DNA of 64,000 nucleotides from Dromaius novaehollandiae (GCF_036370855.1 NC_088113.1:21534501-21598500), one strand, 5' to 3'. Positions 12,643-31,291 are shown, numbered from the stretch's first letter. Made by a program: numbers and translations. Notes: generated by a model not told the origin, from the sequence alone.

Positions 12643-12780
12643 CCCCTGCACCCGGCCCGGGTCCGTGGGTCGCTCCGGGGGGGTCGGGGGGGGGGGCAGG
12701 CTCAGCCCTGCGCCCTGGGGAGCCCCAGCATCCCTGCCCCGGCCACGCACGCACACGGAGGCTGGAGACACACAACCACG

Positions 12781-12786
12781 TTTATT
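12781..12786 (-). terminator. AATAAA poly(A) signal of the Iroquois-class gene
   Basis: TTTATT on the plus strand is AATAAA on the minus strand, 37 bases after the homeobox gene stop at 12823. The 3' UTR is therefore very short, with cleavage expected near 12765. Confidence 0.8.
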
Positions 12787-12822
12787 ACCCCCCGCGTCCC
12801 CCTTCCCGCGCGGGGCTGTCCC

Positions 12823-13756
12823 CTACTCCGGCCCCCCTAGGGCCGGCGCCCCGGGGGGGCACCCGTGCTGGGCGGGGGGCGACGCCACCATCTCCGCCAG
12901 GCTCCAGATCTTGGGCTTCTGCGGCCGCTTGTCCTGCCCGGGGCCGGGGCTGCTGCCGGGGCTGCGCTGGCTGCCGTCCCGCCCGGAGCCGGTGCCAGTG
13001 CCGGTGCCGGTGTCGGAGCCGGAGCCGGGGGGGCCGCCCGACGGGGGCCCCTCGCCCTCGCTGTCCTCGCCCTCCGAGGCGCCGCGCGGCCCCCAGCTCG
13101 CCCCGTTCTCCTTCTTGAGGCGCCGGCGGGCGTTGGCGAACCAGGTGGAGACCTGGGCGAGGCTCATGCGGCTGAGCACCGCCAGCATCGCCTTCTCGCC
13201 CTTGCTGGGGTAGGGGTTCCTCGGGTGCCGCCACAGCCAGGCCTTCAGCGCCCCGGTGCTCTCCCGCCCGGCCCCGGCCCCGGCCCTCGCCCGCCCCGGC
13301 TCGGGGGCCGCCAGCCGCCGGCAGCACGGGGGGCACGGCCCGGCACCGGGCAGCAGCACCGGCGGCAGGTCGCGGGCGGCGGAGACCTGCGGGGACGGAG
13401 AGGGCTGGGGCGTCGCGGGGACCGTCCGCCCGCCCGGCGGTGCCGCGGCCGGTGCAAAGGGGCGCCGGGCTCCTCCGACACCGGGGCCGGCGGCTCCCGG
13501 CCCCAATCCCACCCGCTGCCCGGCCCCAGCTCCGGAGGGACCCCCGGCCCCCGCCGTGCCCCGGCCCCTCGCCGCTTACCGAGTGTGCCAGGAGGCTCAG
13601 CGGCGGCGGCAGCAGGTTGTAGCCGGCCAGCACGGGGCAGGGGCAGGGGCAGGGGCAGGGCAGCAGGGCTTGGGGGGGCCCCTGCAGGGACCCCCACGGC
13701 CCCACGCAGCCCCCCGGCTCGCAGCCTGGGTGCCCCTCGCCCTGCGGCGCTGCCAT
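12823..13756 (-). CDS. Orphan Iroquois-class (IRX-like) TALE homeobox transcription factor, two exons, 246 aa
   Basis: Exon 1 is 13756-13580 (59 codons, phase 0, donor GTAAGC). Exon 2 is 13386-12823 after a C-rich CCGTCCCCGCAG acceptor. The protein carries a TALE homeodomain at about residues 92-154: [19 protein letters not shown], where the loop extension ends in PYP, then [17 protein letters not shown]. The motif [11 protein letters not shown] before it, the acidic SEGEDSEGE stretch after it and [14 protein letters not shown] near the C-terminus are hallmarks of the Iroquois family. They exclude MKX and other TALE classes. The protein is about half the usual 400-500 residues of IRX1-6, the family N-terminus is not recognisable, and the N-terminal arm of the homeodomain is altered to GAGAG. 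It should bind DNA in the nucleus as a developmental regulator. It does not lie in an IRX1/2/4 or IRX3/5/6 cluster. A SOWAH-family gene lies just upstream on the same strand. I do not assign a number; a fish irx7-type or other lost paralogue is possible. Confidence 0.9.
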
Positions 13757-13794
13757 GCTGCTGCGAGAGGAGCCGGGGAGCTGCTCCCGGGGCT

Positions 13795-13800
13795 TTTATA
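13795..13800 (-). promoter_or_regulatory. TATA box of the Iroquois-class gene
   Basis: On the minus strand TATAAAAGCC begins at 13800, about 40 bases before the ATG at 13756, which predicts a start near 13770 and a very short 5' UTR. Confidence 0.7.
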
Positions 13801-13840
13801 GCTGTCGGGGGGGGTCGGGGGGAGCGGGGGGGGTCCTGGG

Positions 13841-13850
13841 TGATTGACAG
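13841..13850 (+). promoter_or_regulatory. PBX/HOX-MEIS type site TGATTGACAG upstream of the Iroquois-class gene
   Basis: TGATTGACAG is the composite PBX-MEIS/PREP recognition decamer. It lies about 40 bp upstream of the TATA box, followed by further AT-rich homeodomain-like words (GATTACAGG, TATTAACACC, GTTAATGC) to about 13890, within otherwise GC-rich DNA. This is motif evidence only. Confidence 0.5.
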
Positions 13851-14199
13851 CTGATTACAGGTATTAACACCCTGGCAGAGCAGTTAATGCAGCCGCACTG
13901 ACTCCCTGGGGCAGGGACATTCCCCCCCCCACCTCAACCCCCCCCCCCCATCTGTTTTTGGGTAGGGACTAGCAGGGCACATCCTCTCCCCGTGCTCCCC
14001 CTGTGCCCCCCCCCCCAGACGCCTCCAGGACCCACCTCAGGGCCCCAGCGCTGGAGCCAGGCAGAGCTGCAGGGCACCGGGACCCCCAGGAACCCCCAGC
14101 CCCATGAGCGCCCACGGCCACGGGGACACAGGGACACATTGCACCGGGGATGCAGTGCGCACGGAGACGCGGTGCACGGGGGATGCAGTGCACAAGGGT

Positions 14200-14205
14200 T
14201 TTATT
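14200..14205 (-). terminator. AATAAA poly(A) signal of the SOWAH-like gene
   Basis: TTTATT on the plus strand lies about 98 bases past the SOWAH-like stop codon at 14303-14305. It is roughly 400 bp upstream of the Iroquois-class TATA box, so the two minus-strand genes are almost abutting. Confidence 0.75.
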
Positions 14206-14302
14206 GCGGTGCCACGAGCCGTCGGCGCCCGTCCCACGGCGCCCGGCTGCACACCCTGCCCGGGCGCCCGGTCCTCGCCCGGGGCCGCCGCGGAGCCCAG
14301 GG

Positions 14303-17300
14303 TCAGCGGGAGAACTTGCGCACGGCGCGGCAGGCCGCGGGCGGTGCCAGGTGCTGTGCCGGCGCCCGCTCCTCCTCGGGGCCGGCGAGGTCCTCGGCCG
14401 AGCCCCAGCGCTGCCGAGCCGGGCCGCCCGCCCTGGGCAGCAGCAGGCAGGCCAGACGCCGGCTCCTGCCGCGCGCCGCCGGCACCTCTGCAGCGGGGGC
14501 CCATCAGTGCCGGGCGCGGGGGCTGCTGGCTGCCCCGCTGCCCAAACGCTCCCTGCATCGCCCTGCCGCCACGCACCACCCCCAGCCCTCCACCCCGGCT
14601 CCCCACCGGGCAGACGGGCTCTTACGGGGGGTCTCGGCGGCCCCGTCCTGCGCGGTCGCGGCGCTCAGGTAGTGCCCGGGCAGGCGCCCGCTGTAGTCCC
14701 GCAGGTTCTGCTTGGCCCCTGCCAGGAGACAGAGAGCCCTGAGCCCCCGGGCGGGGATGGGGCTCGGCCCCACGGCGCAGCTCGGCCCCACGGCGCGGCA
14801 GGGCCCGGCAGGTCCTCACCGAAGCGCTCGACGAGCAGCTCCACGATCCGGTGGTGCCCGTGGAGCGCTGCGATGTGCAGCGGGGTGTAGCCCTGGGGGC
14901 ACCGGGCATCAGGAGGGGACAGGGCCGGGCCGTGGCCCCCAGCACCTTCCCCTGCCCGGGGGATGCGGATGGCCCCACATGCAAACGCTCCCCAGCCCCT
15001 CGTCCCAGGGATGCTCCATCCCCAAAACCATCATCCTGGAGAAAGCCCACCCCCAAAACCATCATCCCAGGGATGCCCCATCCTCCAAACCATAGTCCTG
15101 GAGACACCCCATTCCCAAAACCATCGTCCCAGGGATGCTCCATCCCCCAAATCATCATCCCAGAGATGCTCCACCCCCGAAACCACCATCCCAGGGACAC
15201 CCCATCCCTGAAACCCTCATCCCAACGGTGCCCCATCTCCAAAGCCATCATCCCAGGGACGCCCCATCCCCTTCCCAGGGCCCCCCCGTCCTGGGCCGGT
15301 GCTGCATCCACAGCGCGGCAGCGCGTCCGTCTGTCCGTCCGTTCGTACTCACGCCCTGCGTGGGAGGGAGCACAGCGTGTCAGAGCCCAGCTGGGCACCG
15401 TGAGCCCCCCCGGCAGCCGCGGCTGGGGATGCGCAGCGCCAAGCCCCCCCCCCGGTCTGCGCCCGGCCCCGCACGGGACCCGGTGTCCCGAGCTCGTACT
15501 CACGTGCTGGATCCGGGCGCAGGGCGAGGAGAAAACCAGTTAGCACCAGGGCCACTCGCCGCCCCCCGGCAGGGCCCCCCCGGGCCCCCGCACCCCACTC
15601 ACAGCTCTGGTGTTGATGTCGGCCCCGGCGGCCAGGAGCAGCGCGGCCATGTCCTCGCGGCCGTGCTTGGCGGCCCAGTGCAGCGCCGTCTGCGGGGCAG
15701 TGGGGGGGGGGGCACCGCCGTGGGGCAGCAGCGGGGGGGGCAGGGCAGTGGGGCAGTGCGATGGGGGGGCATGGGGACAGGAGGGGCCATGCAATGGGGG
15801 GGGGCATGGGGCAGTGCAATGGGGGGCATGGGGCAGTGAGGTGAGGGGGGCATGGGGCAGTGCGATGGGGGCATGGGGCAGTGAGGTGGGGGGGGCATGG
15901 GGCAGTGCGATGGGGGCATGGGGCAATGGGACTGGGGCAGTGCAGTGGGGGGCATGGGGCAGTGCGATGGGGGCATGGGGCAGTGGGACTGGGGCAGTGC
16001 AGTGGGGGGCATGGGGCAGTGCAATGGGGGGCCCAGGAGGGCACAGGGCAGTGCAATGGGGGGGGCACATGGCAGCAGGATGGGGGGCATGGGGCAGGTG
16101 AGTGTGGGGCACCCCGATCTCCTCCCAGCTCCCCCCAGCCCCACACAGCCCCAGGGTCTCCAGCCAGCCCCACCTGCCCTGGGCTGAAGGGCGATGGGGA
16201 TGTGCTGGGGGGGTCCAGGGCTGAGCACTGGGGGGGGGAGGGGACGGGGTGCTGGGCAGGGCTGGACTTACAAACTGCGCGGCGGCAGGACAGCAGCCGC
16301 AGGGGACGGGGCCAGCGGCGGGCGGAGGGACGTCGGCTAAAACCTTTGCAGGAAACAACCCCCTCCCTCCCCCCCCGGGGCCCTGCTCCATGGGCCCCCC
16401 CCGGCCCCTGGTGCCCCCCATGGCCCCCCAGCCCCCAGCCCCATCGCCTCCCCATGGCTCTGTCACCTCCTGCTACCTCCAGCCCCCTCAGGGCCCTATT
16501 CCCCCCCCATGACCCATTTGCCCCCCCCACGGTCCTGTCCCCTCCCCATAACCCCTCCCCCCCCCACATGGCCCTATTGACCCCGGCCCCCCACGGTCCT
16601 CCCCCCTGCCCAGAGCCCCCATCTCCCCCATAGCCCCTTCCTCCCAATAACCCCCATCCCTCCCCTTGGCCCCTTCCCGCCCCATGGCCCCATCCTGCCC
16701 CATAGCCCCTGTGCCCCCCATAGCCCCAGCCCTTCCATGGCCCCGCTCCCTGCCCCTCTGTTCCCCCCCCCAGGAGCCCCCACTCACCCCCTGAGCACCA
16801 TCGGCAGCACCAGCGCGGCCGGCGGGTCCCCGCGGGAGAGGAGGAGGTCAGAGCCGGGCGGGGGGCAGGATGGGGCGCGGGGGGGGGCAAGACGGGGCAG
16901 GATGGGACGTAGGTGGGGGCAGGACGGGGTGCAGGAGAGGAGAAGGATGGGACGTAGGTGGGGGCAGGACGGGGTCCGGGAGAGGGGCAGGGGGGGCCGT
17001 GGCCATGGCACGGGTGCAGGCCGAGGCGATGCTGTGCGCCGCGGCCATCCCCACCCCCGGGCAGCTCTGCTGCGGGGCCGGGCTCGGCGGGTCCCCAGTG
17101 CCCGCGCGGGGCCGCGGTGCTCCGGGCGCTGCACTCACCGAGGTGAAGTCCTGCAGCGGGCAGGACGTGCAGGTCAGCGCCGGGCGTGGAGCCGACGGCC
17201 CGTCTGGACCCCCCGGAGCGGCACCCCAGTCCCCGCGGCCGAGCGTCCCGGCCCCCGGCCCTCGCTCACCTTCTTGGTGGCCAGGGAGGGCTCCTGCTGC

Positions 17301-18548
17301 AGCAGCTGGCTCAGCACCGGCAGGTCCCCGCTGGCTGCTCCCTGCAGCCACTCCTTCTCCACGGGGTCCAGCTGTGGGACGAGGCCCCTGAGAGCCAGCA
17401 CCCACGAGAGCCAGCACCCACGAGAGCCAGCACCCCGTGAGACCCAGCACCCCGTGAGACCCAGCACCCCATGAGACCCAGCACCCGTGAGACCCAACAC
17501 CCCGTGAGACCCAGCACCCCGTGAGACCCAACATCCCATGAGACCCAGCATCCCGTGAGACCCAGCACCCCGTGAGACCCAGCACCCGTGAGACCCAACA
17601 TCCCATGAGACCCAGCACCCCGTGAGACCCAGCACCCCGTGAGACCCAGCATCCCATGAGACCCAGCACCCCGTGAGACCCAACATCCCATGAGACCCAG
17701 CATCCCATGAGACCCAGCACCCCGTGAGACCCAGCACCCCGTGAGACCCAGCACCCCATGAGACCCAGCATCCCATGAGACCCAACATCCCATGAGACCC
17801 AGCACCCCGTGAGACCCAGCACCCCGTGAGACCCAACATCCCATGAGACCCAGCACCCCGTGAGACCCAGCACCCCATGAGACCCAGCACCCCGTGAGAC
17901 CCAGCATCTGCCCCCGGCACCTGGCCCCAGTGAGACCTGGCCCAGTGAAGCCCAGCAGCAGCCCCTTACGGCACCCGGTCCCCAAGAGACCCAGCATCCC
18001 ACGAGACCTGGCATCCCGTGACACTCAGCATCCGCCCTGGCCCCCGGCCCCCGTGACACCTGGTCCCCCACGAGAGCCGACCCCGTGAGACGCGGCCCAA
18101 TGGAGCCCAGCAGTGGACCCTCGAACACCGGCCCCCCGTGACCCTGGTCCCGGCCCCCCCGAGCCCAGCCCCGCTCCGTCCCACCCCCCACGCGGCGCAG
18201 CCCCACGCACGGCCAGGGGGCTGGAGCCCACGCTGCTGCTCCCGTCCTCGGCGGCCTCCTTGGCTTGCTCGCCGTCCTCCTCGCCCGGCTCCGCTGCCCG
18301 CGGCTTCCCCCCCGGCGCCGGGGGCCCCTCGAGGCAGCCCCAGGCCGCGCGGCTCTGCCCACGCGCGGGGGGAAAAACGCGGCCGAGCACCGTGAGCGGG
18401 TCTGTCCCCGGCTCGGGGACAGGGGACCCCCCGGCCCCCCCCGCGCCCCCGCTCACCGCCGCGCCGAAGTCGGTCACCAGGATCTGCGGCGGGGCCAGCG
18501 CGGGGGGCTCGGCCCCCCCGGGGGGGCCCCGGCGAAGCGCCACGGTGC
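14303..18548 (-). CDS. SOWAH-family ankyrin-repeat gene with introns, 12 recognised exons including four 3-nt microexons (5' end not found)
   Basis: Exons on the minus strand: 18548-18457, 18354-18211, 17371-17270, 17150-17139, 16790-16788, 16274-16272, 15689-15603, 15506-15504, 15355-15353, 14892-14820, 14718-14626 and 14487-14303. Their sum is 800 nt, and the frame closes exactly on TGA with 265 residues visible. The core is the SOWAH ankyrin module: LDPVEKEWLQGAASGD, DFTSGF, TALHWAAKHGRED, NTRAHGGYTPLHIAALHGHH and LRDYSGR, followed by a C-terminal VRKFSR tail. Introns are phase 0 up to the GYTPLH exon and phase 1 after it. Vertebrate SOWAHA-D are intron-less, so this is not one of those retrogenes. 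The first visible exon has a good acceptor (CCTCTGCCCCAG) and needs one upstream base, so at least one 5' exon with the ATG is missing from my model. Introns are swollen by minisatellites. Molecular function of the family is poorly known. Confidence 0.87.
15010..15280 (+). repeat. About 30-bp minisatellite in a SOWAH-like intron
   Basis: Around nine degenerate units of the form CATCCCC(A)AAACCATCATCC plus CAGGGATGC lie between the GGC microexon and the GYTPLH exon. Confidence 0.85.
15353..15355 (-). CDS. SOWAH-like 3-nt microexon GGC (Gly)
   Basis: Minus strand GTGCTCCCTCCCACGCAG, then GGC, then GTGAGTACG. It gives the first glycine of HGGYTPLH, joined to the exon starting GGC-TAC at 14892. 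Acceptor tract and donor are strong. Confidence 0.75.
15504..15506 (-). CDS. SOWAH-like 3-nt microexon CAC (His)
   Basis: Minus strand CGCCCGGATCCAG, then CAC, then GTGAGTACG, preceded by a pyrimidine-rich TTTTCTCCTCGCCC. It gives the histidine in NTRAHGGY; SOWAHA has SHGGY at this place. The donor matches that of the next microexon over GTGAGTACGA. Confidence 0.72.
15740..16100 (+). repeat. G-rich minisatellite (GGGGCATGGGGCAGTG type)
   Basis: Tandem variants of GGGGCATGGGGCAGTGCAAT, with units of about 20-35 bp, fill the intron between the TTT microexon and the TALHW exon. A second, weaker array (GGGACGTAGGTGGGGGCAGG) lies near 16900-16980. The open frames across this array are artefacts of the repeat. 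Confidence 0.85.
16272..16274 (-). CDS. SOWAH-like 3-nt microexon TTT (Phe)
   Basis: Minus strand CTGTCCTGCCGCCGCGCAG, then TTT, then GTAAGTCC. The donor is a perfect GTAAGT. It gives the aromatic residue of the conserved DF-x-S-G-(F/Y)-TALHW motif. Confidence 0.75.
16788..16790 (-). CDS. SOWAH-like 3-nt microexon GGG (Gly)
   Basis: Minus strand GATGGTGCTCAG, then GGG, then GTGAGTGGG. It gives the invariant glycine between DFTS and F-TALHW. The acceptor is the weakest of the four, because its pyrimidine tract lies further upstream. Any position in this G run would give the same codon only if the reading is GGG. Confidence 0.62.
17139..17150 (-). CDS. SOWAH-like 12-nt microexon (Asp-Phe-Thr-Ser)
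   Basis: Minus strand GTCCTGCCCGCTGCAG, then GACTTCACCTCG, then GTGAGTGC. It encodes DFTS, the start of the family motif DF(I/V)(S/T)G(Y/F)TALHW, right after the exon ending ATKK. Confidence 0.85.
17391..17909 (+). repeat. 17-bp minisatellite, about 30 units
   Basis: The unit is GAGACCCAGCACCCCGT with CATCCCAT and CACCCGT variants. It sits in the intron just upstream of the LDPVEKEW exon. Since 17 is not a multiple of three, all three frames read through similarly, which produces long false open frames on the minus strand. Confidence 0.95.
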
Positions 18549-21164
18549 CTGGGGCAGAGGCGGGCGGTGAGGGCGGCTGCGCCGGGGGCCCCGGCGGCTC
18601 CCCCGGGCCGGTGCGGCGGGGATGCCGCGGCCGTATCCGCGCCGAGCAGGGAGCGGGAGCCGGAAACGCCCGCGGCCTCCGCCCGGCCCAGCCCGGCCCG
18701 GGGGTCCGGCGCCCGGGGGCTGCGAGGTCCCCGTGGGTCCCGGGGCACCGCCGTTGGCCCCTCTCCAGCAGCGCCCCGGCCCCGCCGCTGCACCGGGGCC
18801 CGGACGGTGGGGGCTGAGGGACCGGGCCGAGCCCCGGGGCTCAGGGCGGTGGTGGGACCGGCGGCGAGCTGCAGCCCCAGCCCCGGCCCCGTGGGCACCC
18901 GGGCTGCTGCGCCCGGCCCCGTGCGGGCACCACTCACTCTCGCCCGGGGCTCCCACGCGCGGCCTTCCCTGCTCCGCTCTCCGGGCAGCGCCGCAGTCCC
19001 GGGCCAGGAAGCGGTTACCGCCTCCCCGCCTTGGCCATTGTGCAAGAGGCCGCGGAGCCGCAGCCCTGGCGGAGGCCGCAGCTGGATTCCCGTGGCGGGG
19101 GGGGCGCGGGGACGGAGGGGGCCCGGGACGCCCGGTCCCGTCCACGCGGGGCCCAGCGCCGGCCCCGGCCCGCCGGAGCAGAGCGGAGCAGAGCGGAGCA
19201 GAGCCTTCCCCGCGTCCTTGGCGCAGCCGGGAGGGGGCCGCGGCTGGGCAGCTGTGCCCAGCTGTGCCCAGCTGTGCCCCGCGGAGCCGCCCCGCTCGTG
19301 CCCGCTGCGTCTCCCCGCTCAGCCCGGGATTATCCCGCAGGTTGTGTCCGTAATTAAATACCGACTAATAACGCTCTCAGGATATTAAATGTGTAACAAA
19401 CCCGCTTAGCTCTGGCCGGGGATGGGAAGGGGAAGGTCACTGGGGCTAACGGGCCCGGCAGCATCCCCGGGCTCACCGCAGGCCTCCGGCAGCGTCCGGC
19501 GATGGGGGCACGCGGGGAGCAGCGGCGGGGCCGTGCCCGGAGACCCTCGGAGGCTCCTGGGGCTCCTCGGGCCGGTGCCAGGCAGAGGGGTTCGGGAGGC
19601 CCCTGGCCCGGGGGTGGGTGCGCGCAGGGTGGCAGCCCCCCGCTCCCCTCTGCCCCCTCCCAGCCCCATCTCAAGCCCGTCCCCGCTGCTCCCGGACCCG
19701 TCCCCACCTCGGGCCGGTCCCCTGCTCTCCGGCAGCCCCAGGATGCCTGTGCCACCCGGCCGGGAGGGGACGGCCAAGGCGGCCACCCACGGCCCCACGC
19801 CGCACAGCTGTGCCCTAACCTTGTCCCCGCGGGACTCCACCGGCCCTAATCAGCGCCGTGTGCTGCGGCACCGCCGGATCCGCTTTATTAGATAATGGGG
19901 CCGTAATCTAGGAAAGCGCCTATGGATTGCGGCAGCGTGAGCCCTGCGCGGCACAGCTGGACGGGGCAGGGCCACAGCCGGGGCTAAGCACAGGCACAGC
20001 TGGGCACGGACCGAGCCGCGACTGGACACCCAGCCCGACACAGCTGGGCACAGACGGGACCACAGCCAGCCACAGCCAGGGCTGGACGCGGCCATGGGCA
20101 GGACAGGGCCAGGGCCACAGCTGGACGCAGCCACAGCTGGACACGGGCAGACACAGCCATGTCCACGGCAGGACACGGCCGTGGGCAGGACAGACAGGGC
20201 CACGGCTGGACACAACCCCAGCCCTGGGATGAGGCTCTGCACCCATGGGAGGTGTGGGGCTGGGCAGCGCCTCGGCACAGCGTTTGCACCCTGCAGGCCC
20301 CGAACCCCTCCGCGCTGGGCAGGGAGGACGGGGGTCCGGGGGTCCAGGGGTCCGGCCCACCCAGGCCCAGGCACACAGCCCTGCCGCGAGGAAAGGGGCT
20401 GCGGTGCAGCGTCGCCCCTGCCCCCAGCCCCAAGCAGGCCGAGGCAGGGGACAAGGCGGGGGCTCCCTGGGAACCTGGCTCTGCCCCGCAGCCAGGAACG
20501 GAGCAGGGCTGCTGCCGCAGGGCTCCTGCTGCTCCCAGGCTGCTCCCCGCACGAGCCCTGGTGCCGTACCCACCCCTGCAAGAGCTGGGCCAGGAGCTCG
20601 GTGCAGAGCGCAGTGATTGCACCAGGTCAGGTGGGCACCGAGCTCAGGCCTTGCAGAAGCTCTTGCTGAAGTTGGGTGGTTCCAGGCCTTTTCCCCCCTC
20701 TGCACATAATCAGTTTAATGCAAATGCATAGAACTAAAACTCTGAGATTAGCTGTTATAATCACATGTAAATACTTCCAGACAATCCGCTCAGGGAGGGG
20801 CAGCATGTGTAGTTTGGGACAGAGTTACACGGGATTTAGGCTGTTTACCACTCGATTAATTTCATGACTACAGCCCCAAAACCGCCCTTTTACCAGATGC
20901 ACAGCTCACTTCCCCAAGAGTCAAGGTCACCCCAGCAGGAAGAAGCTGATAGCACAGGGCTGCTGCATCTGCCAGCAAAGACCGACGCCATTCTCCCCTG
21001 CGGCCCCAGTTAACAGTGCCTGGGACCCTTCTGCCCCAGCACACGAGGGGATGTGCCACAGCATAGCAGCAACGGTGGTGTTTCCCTTCCCTGCTGGCCC
21101 GGGTACTCAAGAGGACGCCGGTGCAGGATCACAGATCCTCCAGGCAGCGGTAGCAGCCACCACA
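18549..21164. other. SOWAH-like 5' region and intergenic space to ZNF335
   Basis: 18549-19150 is GC-rich and probably holds the missing first exon or promoter of the SOWAH-like gene. 19180-19300 has short tandem words (GAGCGGAGCA; GCTGTGCCCA). AT-rich islands inside the GC-rich background at 19340-19405, 19870-19925 and 20700-20790 look like candidate conserved non-coding elements. 19930-20230 carries degenerate repeats of a GGGCACAGCTGGACACGG type. No coding gene is recognised. Confidence 0.5.
20719..20726 (+). promoter_or_regulatory. POU octamer ATGCAAAT in an AT-rich island
   Basis: A perfect octamer in TTTAATGCAAATGCATAG, in a 90-bp AT-rich island (20700-20790) that also holds GATTAG and ATAATCAC homeodomain-like words. 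Motif evidence only. Confidence 0.35.
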
Positions 21165-21184
21165 GACGCAGGTTTCAATCCCTT

Positions 21185-21190
21185 TTTATT
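21185..21190 (-). terminator. ZNF335: AATAAA poly(A) signal of ZNF335
   Basis: AATAAA on the minus strand lies about 700 bases beyond the ZNF335 stop codon at 21886-21888, which gives a 3' UTR of about 0.7 kb. Confidence 0.8.
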
Positions 21191-21885
21191 CATAAGCATA
21201 TTCAAAGCTTGAGAATGTCAGAATCGAACCCCTCCCATAACCACCTACAAACCAACTCCTTGCAGCAGAGTCCATCCCTCTTCAGAAGAAAAATAGAACA
21301 TCTTCCACCTATGCCTCTTCCTATTTTGGGTTCCTCCAGTCCAAAGCCCCACTGACGCCTGCCTGCAGGCCGGAAAAGCCAAGAAAAGGAAGGCTGCCTT
21401 CGCTCCAGGACCACGCGCCCCACAGCTGAGGAGCACGGAGCGCACGGCTGAGGCTGAACACGTTCCACGTATCACACCGTAGCACAGGGCTGCGCTCGGC
21501 CCCACGGCTCTCACCTCGGATCCTCGCGTGCCAGGCAGACGCTGGTTCGAGTTTGGCCCACACAGACATGATTTGGGAAAAGGGATTTCAGACCATCAAG
21601 TGCAACAGGCACAGAGACCGGCCACATCGGAGGGCTGCCACCGCTCCGCCTGTCTCGGCGCCTTGGCGGGCGAGCTGCCTGTGCCGGGGAGGAGGCGCAG
21701 GACCCCTCGCTGCGCAGCGCAGGCAGAGCAGCGGCACACCCCCGCCGGCGGGCACTCAGGCACGTCCCTTGTAGCCCCAAAGCAATAAGGCAACTGCTGG
21801 CTGCGGAGGCTGCTGCACGGTGCAGCTGCCTTGCTGCAGCACTGATGGCCCAGAACGTCACCGTCGGCCAGGCCTGTCCCCGCTG

Positions 21886-31291
<9,406 letters not shown>

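Noticed and set aside
15003-15275. CRISPR-like array of regular 30-bp repeats
   Set aside because: The units are contiguous without unique spacers and the host is a vertebrate, so this is a minisatellite.
17391-17909. Repetitive GCWVSRGAGSHGVLGL-type protein
   Set aside because: It is the translation of a 17-bp satellite in an intron; all three frames look alike.
18990-19040. ATGGCCAAGGCGGGG on the minus strand as first exon of the SOWAH-like gene
   Set aside because: Its only donor (GTAACC) is weak and leaves phase 2, which does not fit the phase 1 needed by the exon at 18548.
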